64,000 bases of DNA, taken from the NCBI GenBank assembly GCA_963731035.1, contig CAVSUY010000028.1:1-64000 (forward strand), written 5' to 3'. This DNA is from JAANXG01 sp963731035. Its GTDB lineage: Bacteria > Pseudomonadota > Gammaproteobacteria > Arenicellales > JAANXG01. This document shows positions 42,122 to 50,699 of the stretch, one piece after another; within the stretch, counting starts at the first letter, position 1, and each line of letters begins with the position of its first letter. A program made the translations under genes and the position numbers. The notes beneath the pieces are model-generated. The model saw only the letters and a list, made by a program, of their open reading frames with translations. It ran no database searches and was not told the DNA's origin.

Positions 42122-43216
42122 TCATCGAAGAACGGATTCGTAGATTGTAGCGATCCGCTCCGCGCACCGACCCCAGGTGCTGTCATCCAGCGACAGGTGA
42201 TCCGCGGCGCGCAGGAGCCCTTCGCGTGTCTTGTCGGCCAACCCCCGCTCGATGGCTGTCCGCAAATCCGCCGTTGAATACGGGTTGAAATACAACGCCG
42301 CTCCACCGAGGTGCTCCCTGAAAGGTGGAATGTCGCTGCAGATCGACGGTGTCCCCAGGCGCAATGCCTCGAGAGGGCAAAGGCCCAGCCCCTCGTCCAG
42401 CGACGGCGCAACGAGGTACGCCGCGTGGGCGTAAAGACCGACCAGCGCATCGTCATCGACATCGGGTAACAAGATCACCCGGTCACGTAAGCGAGCGTCG
42501 AGTCGGGTGCCGAGTTGAAGGGCATCCCGGCTCGCGACTATGAAGGTTGTCTCTCTCGCGGCACCGGCGTGTGCGACAAGGGCATCGAGCACCTGGTCCA
42601 CGTTCTTGTCCCGTTCGATGCCTCCGACGTAGAGCAGGTAATCCCGTCCAATGCCGGCTGGCGTGTGCCGGCCCTGGGCGCATGCCGGCAGGTGATCGAG
42701 TCCGAAACCCAGCTCGTGGAGTCTTCCCCGTATGTCCGTGTTCTGCTCTTTCGCGTGCTCCGCGATATTGCGGGCGACCCAGTTGGTGGTGGCGGCAATG
42801 GCGTCCGCCTCGGCAACCGCCCGGTCAAGGGCACCGCTCGCAGCCGCGACGAAGCCGGGGTCCATGTGCGAGGGACAGACACGGAAGCTGGTGTCGTGGA
42901 TGGTCACGACCGTCTTCGCATGTCGGGTGATGAACTCGGGGAATTCGGTTGGGCTGTGATAGATATCGCAGTCGTCGACATCCGGATGACGGGTACGCGG
43001 GGAGTCCAGTCGGCGGTCCAGGGGCAAGACCAGAAAATCCGAGGTCGCCGTCTCCAGGAAAGGGAAGTGCCGCGCGGCCTCGGTCTTGTCCTCGACCACG
43101 AAAAGGAATTCGAGCCCGGGATGCTGCACCAGGCAGCGCAACAGGTTGATGCCGTACCGGTGCCAGCCCCTTCCCTGGAACAGTATCTCTCGCAGGTCGA
43201 CCGCGACCCTGGTCAA
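42122..43216 (-). CDS. GT4-family glycosyltransferase
   Basis: 364 aa with two Rossmann-like halves. VAVDLREILFQGRGWHRYGINLLRCL and CDIYHSPTEFPEF are N-terminal, and YLLYVGGIERDKNVDQVLDAL, ATFIVASRDALQLG-like, LVAPSLDEGLGLCPLEALRLGTPSICSDIPPFREHLGGAALYFNP are the GT4 C-terminal donor-binding motifs (E-x7-E). It adds a sugar from a nucleotide donor to a surface glycan. Last of five minus-strand genes with overlapping or close ends. Confidence 0.92.
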   Translation of the reverse strand: MTRVAVDLREILFQGRGWHRYGINLLRCLVQHPGLEFLFVVEDKTEAARHFPFLETATSDFLVLPLDRRLDSPRTRHPDVDDCDIYHSPTEFPEFITRHAKTVVTIHDTSFRVCPSHMDPGFVAAASGALDRAVAEADAIAATTNWVARNIAEHAKEQNTDIRGRLHELGFGLDHLPACAQGRHTPAGIGRDYLLYVGGIERDKNVDQVLDALVAHAGAARETTFIVASRDALQLGTRLDARLRDRVILLPDVDDDALVGLYAHAAYLVAPSLDEGLGLCPLEALRLGTPSICSDIPPFREHLGGAALYFNPYSTADLRTAIERGLADKTREGLLRAADHLSLDDSTWGRCAERIATIYESVLR

Positions 43217-43989
43217 CGGGCAATGTCGCTCCAGCCGACAATCTCGATGCCGAGAGCAGACAGCCAGCGGGGCAGCCCCGGGTCGGTGAAGAACCGGTAA
43301 TCCGCAATACGCCTGTGTCCGGTGCGGGTGAACGTCGCCAGCGCCGCGGGATCGTCCCCGGGGTGAACGATCAGTTCGGAAAGCCCTGGACGGACTTCGG
43401 TAAAAAATGCGCGGTAATCCGCAACCCGGCCGTCAATGTCGGCGGTTCCGTCCCAGTACATGCGCACGGAATCGATTCGCCTGGATCGGTGGGCGGATCG
43501 AGAGCGCAACGGAAGATCTTCCTGGTCACAGATCTCCGCCACGGCGTCGTGCATGGCCACGCCGCCCTCATCCCGTTCGTACCAGAACATGTGGCCGTCG
43601 ACGTGGGAGACGCCGAAACCGGCACCCCGGATTCGGGCGATCTGGGCAAGGACTTCTTCCCGTACCTCGGATATCCGCGCCTCGCGCCTGATGCTCGACA
43701 TATCGGCAAAAAAGCATCCCCGCTCGTCCACCAGGGAGGGAACCCGCCGCGGGTCGCTGACGGGCCGCATGGGGAGATTCGGATACTCTGCCGCGAGAGC
43801 TAAATGGACTCCTACCCACTCGATGCCGTCGCGGTGAAGCTTGGCGACCGCGTCGTCGAAGTGCGGGCCCGTCGCCATGAGCGAGACGGACTTCACCAGA
43901 CTACGCCCGAGCACTTCGATGATCGCGTCGTTGATGCATGGGTGATATCCCATGTCATCGCACGTGACGAGGACTCGACTGGTAGTCAT
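43213..43989 (-). CDS. ChbG/YdjC-like carbohydrate deacetylase
   Basis: 258 aa. VLVTCDDMGYHPCINDAIIEV is the YdjC signature, with an Asp pair that binds metal; VGVHLALAAEYPNLPMRPVSDPRRVPSL and FGVSHVDGHMFW supply the other ligands (His in GVHLAL and SHVDGH). These enzymes remove acetyl from N-acetylated sugars. Set between two glycosyltransferases, it likely trims the glycan being built. It overlaps the GT4 gene by four bases. Confidence 0.87.
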   Translation of the reverse strand: MTTSRVLVTCDDMGYHPCINDAIIEVLGRSLVKSVSLMATGPHFDDAVAKLHRDGIEWVGVHLALAAEYPNLPMRPVSDPRRVPSLVDERGCFFADMSSIRREARISEVREEVLAQIARIRGAGFGVSHVDGHMFWYERDEGGVAMHDAVAEICDQEDLPLRSRSAHRSRRIDSVRMYWDGTADIDGRVADYRAFFTEVRPGLSELIVHPGDDPAALATFTRTGHRRIADYRFFTDPGLPRWLSALGIEIVGWSDIAR

Positions 43990-44005
43990 GTGCCTTATGC
44001 CGCGC

Positions 44006-44905
44006 TCATAACAGCACGATGCGCTCGTCGATCGCCGTACGCCAGATGACCAGCCGCACCGCGAGCAGGTAGAGGAGAAATTTCGGTACGAAACACAGGT
44101 CGCGGAGCAAACGGATGCGGTAGTACTTGAAAATCAGCGGCGGGCAAAGCAGCAGTAGCAAAAACCTCGGGTGAATCACCCGTCCACGAATGAACGGGAA
44201 CCGCCCGTGGTCCTTGAATATCCTGACGTCGCCGGCGTAGCGGCGCGCGTTGCGCAACAACGCCCGGACTGTCCAGCTCTCGGACCGGTGAGTGACGATC
44301 ATGCGCGGATTATAGTGAACCTTGCCGAGGCGCGAGAGACGCAGGCCGAGGTCGGTGTCTTCACGGCCGTTCGGATAGCGATCTGCGTTGAAGCCGCCCG
44401 CTCTATCGAAGCATTCCCTTGCAACACCGAGATTGCCGTTGGCGTAGTCGCGGTTGGCGACCGTCAGCGCATCGCCCGAGTCGAGGTTGTAGAACGGGTT
44501 CAGCGGCACCTTTTGCCACAGGTGCCGTGCGCTGATTTCATAGCGTACAGCGCCTTCCACGGCACAGACCCCCGCTTGCTGAAGGGCGGCGACGGCCTGT
44601 TCCACCCAGTCGGACACCGGCAGGCAGTCGGCGTCGACGAACAGGATATATCGACCCCGGCTCACCTCGACGCCCCGGTTCCGGCTGTGCGCCGCGCCGA
44701 CGTTCGTGGAATTGGCAAGCAGGCACACGCGGGGATCCATGCACCGCGCCACCCGTTCGCGGGTGTCGTCGCTGCTGGCGTCGTCGACGACGATCAGCTC
44801 GAAGTCACGATAGGTGCCACGGCATATGGCTTCGAGGCAGCGGCGAATCCCATACGATTCGTTGAAAGCCGGAACGACGATACTGACTTCCGGAATGTCT
44901 GACAT
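44006..44905 (-). CDS. GT2-family glycosyltransferase with C-terminal membrane segment
   Basis: 299 aa from ATG 44905; the longer frame adds 24 residues overlapping the upstream gene. VSIVVPAFNESYGIRRCLEAIC, LIVVDDASSDDTRERV, ILFVDADCLPVSDWV (Asp-x-Asp) and GREDTDLGLRLSRLGKVHYNP are standard GT2 motifs. A hydrophobic C-terminus (FLLLLLCPPLIFKYYRI and KFLLYLLAVRLVIW) anchors it to the inner membrane. It would start or extend a lipid-linked glycan. Confidence 0.92.
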   Translation of the reverse strand: MSDIPEVSIVVPAFNESYGIRRCLEAICRGTYRDFELIVVDDASSDDTRERVARCMDPRVCLLANSTNVGAAHSRNRGVEVSRGRYILFVDADCLPVSDWVEQAVAALQQAGVCAVEGAVRYEISARHLWQKVPLNPFYNLDSGDALTVANRDYANGNLGVARECFDRAGGFNADRYPNGREDTDLGLRLSRLGKVHYNPRMIVTHRSESWTVRALLRNARRYAGDVRIFKDHGRFPFIRGRVIHPRFLLLLLCPPLIFKYYRIRLLRDLCFVPKFLLYLLAVRLVIWRTAIDERIVLL

Positions 44906-44910
44906 GGCGC

Positions 44911-46074
44911 TCACGCCGCCAGCGATTCCAGCACTTGTATCACGATGTCGCTTCCTCCCGGCTCCGGGTTCAGCCATTCGGTCGGGAAGAATTCGTAGCG
45001 GCCGTCAAGAATCCTCTCGAGGAGCTCCGAGGCCTGCGCGCGCGTTTCGACAACCGACTGCGCCGCCACCTGCGCAGGCAGGTCCACGGCTAACGGCAGC
45101 CCATCGAACTTGGGAATCAACACCGGGAGGCCCGCCGCCATGGCGTGGTAAAGCACGGTGGAGGTCTGAGCGATGACTGCGCGCACCTCGCGCAGCGCGG
45201 CGCTCAGGTCGGTGGCAGCCGGCAGCAGCCGCAGCGCCGACCGGCCCTCCACCGCCGCGACGACGGCCGGTTCCGGGTTCGACTGGGGATGGGCTTTCAC
45301 TCGCAATTCCAGCCCGGGAAACCGGCTCGCGACGATCTCGCCGATCTCGAGAAGAACCCGCTCTTCAGCGGGAAGATTCTGCAGGGCATACAACACGGCA
45401 TCTCGCGGCGTCGCTGACCAAAGCTCCTTTTCTTCTCTCGGGGCGCCGGGAAAGCCGCGCGCATGGACACACTCAACGGCGATACCGGACTCGACGAGGC
45501 GGCCGGCCATCAGCCCGGTGGCCGGGATATAGACGTCCCCCAATCGCTCGCCGGCCAGCGGGTACTTGACCGATACATTGTAGTAGTTCGGCGCAAGCAC
45601 CATGATCCGGCAGCGGTGGCTTCGCAGAATCCCGCAGGCCATTCTGCCACGGATGTAATCGGTATCTTCCGGCAGCACGGCAACCTTCGGTCGTCGTTTG
45701 CGGCAGTAGGCTTCGAGTGCCACACGCTCCGAGAGGTAATCTTCGAACAAGGATTCCATGCCGGAGCGAGTGAGCACGGCGTTGAACAGCGCAGCCGCAA
45801 TCCCGTCTCCGGTTGAATCGGCCCGGGGCCCGGGCCCACCGAACCGAGGGGTTGGATTGCACGATCCGGCGTTGGCGCAGTGATAGTTGGAAAGCTCGTC
45901 CCACGGTATGCCCGGTATCGGCTCGAGCGGTATGATCTCCCCGGTCTTTTCCTTGTAGTCAAAACCCTTGACGAACACAGGGCGCAGGTCGTGATGATCC
46001 AGAAGCCGTCTCATCAACGGCTCGACAGCGGGGACATTCGCTTTTTCGAACAACATGACATGTACGAGTTTCAC
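44911..46074 (-). CDS. GT-B-like capsule-type transferase
   Basis: 387 aa from GTG 46074, which overlaps the previous stop (GTGA); the longer open frame upstream has no similarity. VKLVHVMLFEKANVPAVEPLMRRLL opens a Rossmann fold. The C-terminal half, LRVKAHPQSNPEPAVVAAVE, SALRLLPAATDLSAALREVRAVIAQTSTVLYHAMAAGLPVLIPKFDGLPLA, resembles polysaccharide GT-B or glycerophosphotransferase-like proteins. The exact enzyme class is not clear. Confidence 0.75.
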   Translation of the reverse strand: MKLVHVMLFEKANVPAVEPLMRRLLDHHDLRPVFVKGFDYKEKTGEIIPLEPIPGIPWDELSNYHCANAGSCNPTPRFGGPGPRADSTGDGIAAALFNAVLTRSGMESLFEDYLSERVALEAYCRKRRPKVAVLPEDTDYIRGRMACGILRSHRCRIMVLAPNYYNVSVKYPLAGERLGDVYIPATGLMAGRLVESGIAVECVHARGFPGAPREEKELWSATPRDAVLYALQNLPAEERVLLEIGEIVASRFPGLELRVKAHPQSNPEPAVVAAVEGRSALRLLPAATDLSAALREVRAVIAQTSTVLYHAMAAGLPVLIPKFDGLPLAVDLPAQVAAQSVVETRAQASELLERILDGRYEFFPTEWLNPEPGGSDIVIQVLESLAA

Positions 46075-46529
46075 GTGCCACGGTGTCGATCCCAGTCTTC
46101 GACGTGCTCGAAATCGAGTCCGGACAGCGCGGTCACGAGGGTTGCGTAGTCTTCCACGGAGAGAGCATGCCGGATGAAAAGTCGCATCGGCGGGAAGCGA
46201 CGGCAGCTTTTTACGATCGATACTGCCAGCGGATAAAGATGGTTGACCTGGGACACCAGAAAATGAGACCAGGTGTCGAGATGACCGGGCGCCTTCATGC
46301 CCAGGGTCGTCGGGTTCGACATCAGGCATCGATGAAGCCGCGTGTTGACGGACTGCCAGCTCGGCGCATCGAACGGTTCGAAATGATGGGGTATGCGCCG
46401 TTGCAGCAGTGTGGACCGTGCGGCGCTCGATCCCGTGGCGATCGTGCTGCCCCGTGCTGCATCGTGCAGTCGCTCTATGGCGTCCCGCTCGGACTCGAGC
46501 AGAAACTGGACGAATATCAGGTCGGACAA
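46071..46529 (-). CDS. unknown protein in the glycan operon
   Basis: 152 aa from TTG 46529 (the open frame extends to 46919 but is Arg-rich shadow of the opposite gene). IFVQFLLESERDAIERLHDAARGSTIATG, YPLAVSIVKSCRRFPPMRLFIRHALSVEDYATLVTALSGLDFEHVEDWDR looks like a real small globular protein. I do not recognise it. It starts only about 20 bases from the divergent TTL-like gene, leaving little room for promoters, so its start is uncertain. Its stop overlaps the next start (GTGA). Confidence 0.5.
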   Translation of the reverse strand: MSDLIFVQFLLESERDAIERLHDAARGSTIATGSSAARSTLLQRRIPHHFEPFDAPSWQSVNTRLHRCLMSNPTTLGMKAPGHLDTWSHFLVSQVNHLYPLAVSIVKSCRRFPPMRLFIRHALSVEDYATLVTALSGLDFEHVEDWDRHRGT

Positions 46530-46549
46530 GATCGATCGGCCGTCGAAGG

Positions 46550-47686
46550 ATGCGCGCCCGGCGCGCCGGTATCGCCTTGACTGAAGCAGCGCCCAGGCGG
46601 TTCGGCCTTGCGCCGGGTCTTGACGAAGTCTCGGCGCGGCTGATCGAAACCCGCCTCGAGCGCCGGGGCTGGCGCCGGGTGAGGGGACCGGGCTGGAACC
46701 TGCTCTTCTACGGTGGGCTCGATCCACCCCGTTCCGTTTATGGCGGCCTCGAAGCATGCCAAGCCGTGAATCATCTGCCCGGCACCGTGGATGCCTTCGA
46801 CAAGATCGGTCTGTATCGAAACCTGCGCCGCTTGCGGCGCAGGTGTGGCACCGGGGGCTTCTCCCTGGAGGGTGACGTGATGCCGGAAAGCTTCGAGCTG
46901 CCTGTCGAGCTCGCGGCATTCAAGAACGCGGCGGCGCAGGAGCCCGATGCAACCTGGGTGCATAAGCCGCGTTTTGGCGCCCAGGGACGGGAGCTCAGCC
47001 TGGTGTCGACGCCGGATGAGGTGCGTGTATCGGACAAATGGATGCTGCAGCGATACCTGGACCGGCCGATGCTGTACCGGGAATGCAAATTCAACCTGCG
47101 CGTGTTCGCTCTGATCACGAGCGTGGAACCGCTGGAACTGTTCATTTACAGGGAAGGATATCTCGACCGCGCCGCGCGCGCCTGGAACCCCGCCGACCGG
47201 GCGGACATGACCATTCACAATACCAACTCGGAGTTCCAGGCCTCCCAGCGCACCGGGCCGGATGGGGATCTATCGATACCGCTCAGCCGGTGGCTGGCGG
47301 AGCTCGCAACGAGCGGTGATGACCCGGGACTGATGTGGGATGGGATCAGGACACTGGTGCTGATGGCCCTGTTATCCGGGTTGCATGTCCTCGTGCCCAT
47401 CGCCCGGCGGTCTCTGCCTCATCCCCGAAACTGCTTCGAGTTGCTCGGCGTCGATATCCTGGTCGACGAGGGCCGTCGCCCGTGGCTGATCGAGTGCAAC
47501 CGCTCGCCGTCGCTGACCACTGATTTCATCCCCGACATCAAGATCGGACTGGTGGACGATCTGCTATCCCTGCTGGAGGCCAGACTGTTCGGGGAAGGTC
47601 CACAAGCTGCCACGGCTCAAGGTTTCGAGCCGCTGGCGTGCGGATCCCGCGATGGTCTGCCCGGCTGGTATCGCCCGGACGACTGA
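46550..47686 (+). CDS. tubulin-tyrosine-ligase-like (TTL) ATP-grasp protein
   Basis: 378 aa. The ATP-grasp core follows the TTL family: VNHLPGTVDAFDKIGLYRNL, WVHKPRFGAQGRELSLV (Lys139), a central WMLQRYLDRPMLYRECKFNLRVFALITSVEPLELFIYREGYLDRA, and CFELLGVDILVDEGRRPWLIECNRSPSL (Glu315, Asn317). TTL enzymes ligate amino acids to protein C-termini or side chains using ATP. Bacterial members are poorly studied. It sits convergently next to a Tat-exported protein and a PqqD-containing protein, so a peptide or protein substrate is likely. Confidence 0.85.
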   Translation: MRARRAGIALTEAAPRRFGLAPGLDEVSARLIETRLERRGWRRVRGPGWNLLFYGGLDPPRSVYGGLEACQAVNHLPGTVDAFDKIGLYRNLRRLRRRCGTGGFSLEGDVMPESFELPVELAAFKNAAAQEPDATWVHKPRFGAQGRELSLVSTPDEVRVSDKWMLQRYLDRPMLYRECKFNLRVFALITSVEPLELFIYREGYLDRAARAWNPADRADMTIHNTNSEFQASQRTGPDGDLSIPLSRWLAELATSGDDPGLMWDGIRTLVLMALLSGLHVLVPIARRSLPHPRNCFELLGVDILVDEGRRPWLIECNRSPSLTTDFIPDIKIGLVDDLLSLLEARLFGEGPQAATAQGFEPLACGSRDGLPGWYRPDD

Positions 47687-47703
47687 CCGGGCCCAGTCGC
47701 CCA

Positions 47704-48348
47704 TCAGGCAGCACAATCGCCGGGGGTATCCGAAACCCAGCTGGATGTGGAGCACGCCTCTCCTTCGGCCGGATTCACGACGGTGATATCACCGGACGCA
47801 TGGCCGGCGCCGTCGGTGGTTCCGGACAGCATCAGCGTAAGCAGCGAGCCATTGGGATTCTGGAACGTGAACTGCTTTTCCTGGAGCACGCCGCCAGCGA
47901 CGTTTCCTGTTACGGTCACGTCGAGATCATGCTCGCCGATCAGGCCGTAGGTACCATACCAGCGGAATTCGTAGGTGCCGTCTGTTCCGCCGAAGAGCGA
48001 AAAGCAGCACTTGTCGGCTTCCGGCAGGCCACATATTTGTTCGCTGTCGCGAGCCAACGCCGGGGTGACGAAGTAATCGAGGATCGATTCGTTGGCGGCG
48101 AACGTTCCATTGAAAGTGGCTACAGTGCCCCGGGTCGGGTTCACGCTGTTGTCCACGGTGTCCGTGGTCGAGGTTTGCGCATGGGCCGGCAGGAAAACCC
48201 GGTCGACTACCGGGCGCGACCACCGCGCCGGCAGACTGGCGCCAGCCGCGAGGCCCCCAATGGCGGCACCCTTGATCAGCCTGCGGCGAGCCGCGGCATC
48301 GTTCTTGTCGTCACGGCGTGCAACGACCGTGCGTTTCCGCTTCGTCAT
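47704..48348 (-). CDS. Tat-exported cysteine-containing protein
   Basis: 214 aa. The N-terminus carries a twin-arginine signal (AARRRLIKGAAIGGLAAGA, Arg21-23) and the segment WSRPVVDRVFLPAHAQTS, with an AHA signal-peptidase site before Gln58. The mature part is Thr/Gly-rich and beta-type, with Cys in QICGLPEADKCCFSLFGG and EACSTSSW. The W-x-R/K-P-V-V...LPAHAQ element occurs in other Tat proteins as I recall, without a known role. It is the last gene of a three-gene run with the PqqD fusion and the pyruvyltransferase and may be their substrate. Confidence 0.75.
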   Translation of the reverse strand: MTKRKRTVVARRDDKNDAAARRRLIKGAAIGGLAAGASLPARWSRPVVDRVFLPAHAQTSTTDTVDNSVNPTRGTVATFNGTFAANESILDYFVTPALARDSEQICGLPEADKCCFSLFGGTDGTYEFRWYGTYGLIGEHDLDVTVTGNVAGGVLQEKQFTFQNPNGSLLTLMLSGTTDGAGHASGDITVVNPAEGEACSTSSWVSDTPGDCAA

Positions 48349-48377
48349 GTTCTGCGGTCCCCCCAGGGCAAGTCAGG

Positions 48378-49721
48378 TTAACGTGTACGGCCGGTCTTTG
48401 TGGAGACCATCTCTTCGAGGCGTTCCACCCAGGCCTGGTCGACGCGGCCCTGCCTCGCTTCCGTCAGAATCTGGTCGAGATCATACCATTCCAGCTTCAG
48501 AAGAGCTTCACTGTTCAGCTGTTCCACACATTGCAGCGGGTCCGGCGGGCTGTCGAAGCAGGTCGGCGTGCGTCCCAGGGAATAGAACATCAAAGCCGTT
48601 ATGAGGCACTTGCGACACGTCCCGCAGTTCTCATGATATGACGGGTGCTGCCAGCAGAACCGGGTGTTATCTCCGGCTGCCGGCCAGTCCACGATGCGCC
48701 GTACTTTTTCCAGACGCGAGTATTCCGCACCATCGTGAATGATCGAGAAATCGTCGGCGCCCATCATCCAGTCGCTGACCGGATTGGTGCCCCACGGAAC
48801 CAGGCAATTGTAGGGGACACTGCTTGCGATGATGCCGCCGCCGAAGCTCCCCCGAAACACGGTCAGCGCGGCGGCAAGCGCGAGGCCGTGTGAGCAGCTG
48901 CTCCAGTCCGTGTTGACCTTGCGAATGTTGGTCTTCAGCGATCCGAGCTCGATGTCGACGTCTTCCAGAATGAGGCGCGACCGTGAAAAGGCGCGTTCGA
49001 AAGCTTCGTCGTCCTCGACTGGAATATCGAATCCGTGAACCATCAGCGCGGCGCGCAGCCGTGGCAGCCGGCGCTGCTCGGGCGCGACCAGGTGTTTGTA
49101 AACCGTGTAGCAGGAATCGATGCCTCCCGAGAAGCCGGCGATGGCGTCCGGCCCGGCTTCGTCCCGCCGGTCGATTTCCTCGCACAGGATGTCCACCTTC
49201 TTGAGGTCCCGGCGCCAACTCTGAAAGACGTCCTGGAACCGATCGAGATTGACGAGCAAGGAACGACTGACCGGCGCGCCGCGCACCCACAACGGACGTT
49301 GGTGACGCATCGCGTGATGAAGAACCGCCAGAACGAATGCATCGCCGCGATACACCGAAGCGCCGCGGGGGCGCGCATCGTGCTCGAAGTAGAGCTCCGC
49401 CGCCACGTCGTCGGGCGTAAACAGTATTGCTTCGCTTCGCTCGCGCCCGCCCTCCACACGGGGCTCGCGAACGTGGACTTCAATCGGATCCTTGTCTCCA
49501 CGAAGCCGCATAATGGACGGCGACGCCGGGTTGTTTTCTGGGGGAACCTCAAAACCGATAGCGCCGAGCTCGAACAGCTGGCGCACGGAAAACTGAACGT
49601 CCCGGCCGAGGACGGCGCGGGACGCGAACCCGGCGGACTCGAGCGCGTCCAGGACCTGCTCCACCGTATTGCCGTCGCAGCGGTCGAAGATCTCCCTGAC
49701 CGCCGTATTGCAGCGCGCCAC
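48378..49721 (-). CDS. PqqD-like domain fused to PP-loop ATPase with QueC-like Cys cluster
   Basis: 447 aa from GTG 49721. The PP-loop is AGFSGGIDSCYTVYKHL (Ser198-Ser203), followed by VHGFDIPVEDDEAFERA, WGTNPVSDWMMGADDF, IHDGAEYSRLEKVRRIVDW and a Cys cluster (Cys356, 366, 369, 372 in CWQHPSYHENCGTCRKC) like the zinc site of QueC. The start shows the end of a PqqD domain (NTAVREIFDRCDGNTVEQVLDAL). The missing first strands (GYLFEDDDGFAVLRNGDGHTV) are in frame upstream to 49841 without ATG, GTG or TTG; an ATT lies at 49823. PP-loop enzymes adenylate carboxylates; PqqD domains bind leader peptides. Confidence 0.75.
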   Translation of the reverse strand: MARCNTAVREIFDRCDGNTVEQVLDALESAGFASRAVLGRDVQFSVRQLFELGAIGFEVPPENNPASPSIMRLRGDKDPIEVHVREPRVEGGRERSEAILFTPDDVAAELYFEHDARPRGASVYRGDAFVLAVLHHAMRHQRPLWVRGAPVSRSLLVNLDRFQDVFQSWRRDLKKVDILCEEIDRRDEAGPDAIAGFSGGIDSCYTVYKHLVAPEQRRLPRLRAALMVHGFDIPVEDDEAFERAFSRSRLILEDVDIELGSLKTNIRKVNTDWSSCSHGLALAAALTVFRGSFGGGIIASSVPYNCLVPWGTNPVSDWMMGADDFSIIHDGAEYSRLEKVRRIVDWPAAGDNTRFCWQHPSYHENCGTCRKCLITALMFYSLGRTPTCFDSPPDPLQCVEQLNSEALLKLEWYDLDQILTEARQGRVDQAWVERLEEMVSTKTGRTR

Positions 49722-49758
49722 AGTGTGCCCGTCCCCGTTACGCAGGACGGCAAAGCCG

Positions 49759-50631
49759 TCATCGTCTTCGAAAAGATAGCCGCTCGGAACGCTGTAGCCG
49801 GTAGTGCCAGGGTACGATGCAATCGGGTGATCCCGCGAGCCTCATTCCCAGGGTGGCCTCGACGCTTGCCTGGTCGTAGTCGATGCCTTGCGGCGCGTCG
49901 TTCCAGAGGCAGCCCAAGGAGCCCAGCCACGTGTCGTACATCGACCGGTTCTTGGCGTAGTTATTCGGCAGCAGGACGGTGCGCCGGCCCAGCAGAAGAC
50001 TCGCGATGGCAAAGTGGAGTCGATCGGTAAACACGGTCTCGAATCGTTCAGCGAGCTCGAAGTAGTCGTTCACGGTCAGGCACAACTCGGCCGGGTCGCC
50101 TAGGGACAGCGGGTGATAGGGGAAACATGCCTCCCGGTCCTGGCGCAGGAACACGCCCGTTTCCAGGTCCGGACTCGCGGCCGCGCGGTCGAGACGAAGC
50201 CCGAGTGCCATATCCGGCGCCAGAGAAAAACGCGGCGACAGGTCCAGGCTTGCCCGCTCGCGGACATAAACTCGTTTGTATCCCGACAAATCCTCGTTGC
50301 CGTCGGTAAAGCTCTGGGGGAAAACGGTCACATCGAGACCGTGGGCGAGCGCCTGTCGGCGGATCGTCAGGGGACGTTCGTAAGTGGTCCCCATGTTGCC
50401 GCCCCCCGCAATCACCAACTCTTCTATGCCGGGCGAGAAGTTGCCGTCGGCGAGGCCCTCGCGGTCGACATCGAACCAGCGTACGCCGAAGTGCTCGAAG
50501 AGTTGCTGCGTGGCGAGATCGATCATGCGGTCCCCGGCATTGCCGTGCATCCGGACATAGCCGACCGTTCGCTCGGCGAACGGTTCGAGAAGCGGGGCAA
50601 AGTACTCCGGATCAAGCAGTGGAGAGGGCAT
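49759..50631 (-). CDS. polysaccharide pyruvyltransferase family protein
   Basis: 290 aa. VGYVRMHGNAGDRMIDLATQQLFEHFGV, ELVIAGGGNMGTTY, VTVFPQSFTDGNEDLSGYKRVYVRERASL and FETVFTDRLHFAIASLLLGRRTVLLPNNYAKNRSMYDTWLGSL match the PS_pyruv_trans (CsaB/WcaK) fold. These transfer pyruvate from phosphoenolpyruvate to a sugar as a ketal. It is the first gene in the leftward run with the PP-loop protein. The frame of the next gene's PqqD part overlaps its 3' end by up to 80 bases. Confidence 0.87.
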   Translation of the reverse strand: MPSPLLDPEYFAPLLEPFAERTVGYVRMHGNAGDRMIDLATQQLFEHFGVRWFDVDREGLADGNFSPGIEELVIAGGGNMGTTYERPLTIRRQALAHGLDVTVFPQSFTDGNEDLSGYKRVYVRERASLDLSPRFSLAPDMALGLRLDRAAASPDLETGVFLRQDREACFPYHPLSLGDPAELCLTVNDYFELAERFETVFTDRLHFAIASLLLGRRTVLLPNNYAKNRSMYDTWLGSLGCLWNDAPQGIDYDQASVEATLGMRLAGSPDCIVPWHYRLQRSERLSFRRR

Positions 50632-50699
50632 CCTGGATCGATAGCTCTGTGCGTCGTGTCCGGTGGTCAGATCGCGGACGTTCCCGGCGGCCGGTATAG

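Noticed and set aside
46071..46919. Full 282-codon reading of the small glycan-operon gene
   Set aside because: The first 130 residues are Arg/Pro-rich antisense shadow of the TTL-like gene; only the last 152 codons look like protein.
48378..49721. Asparagine synthetase or true QueC
   Set aside because: No glutaminase domain for AsnB, and the PqqD part plus glycan neighbours do not fit queuosine synthesis; only the PP-loop and cysteine cluster are shared.
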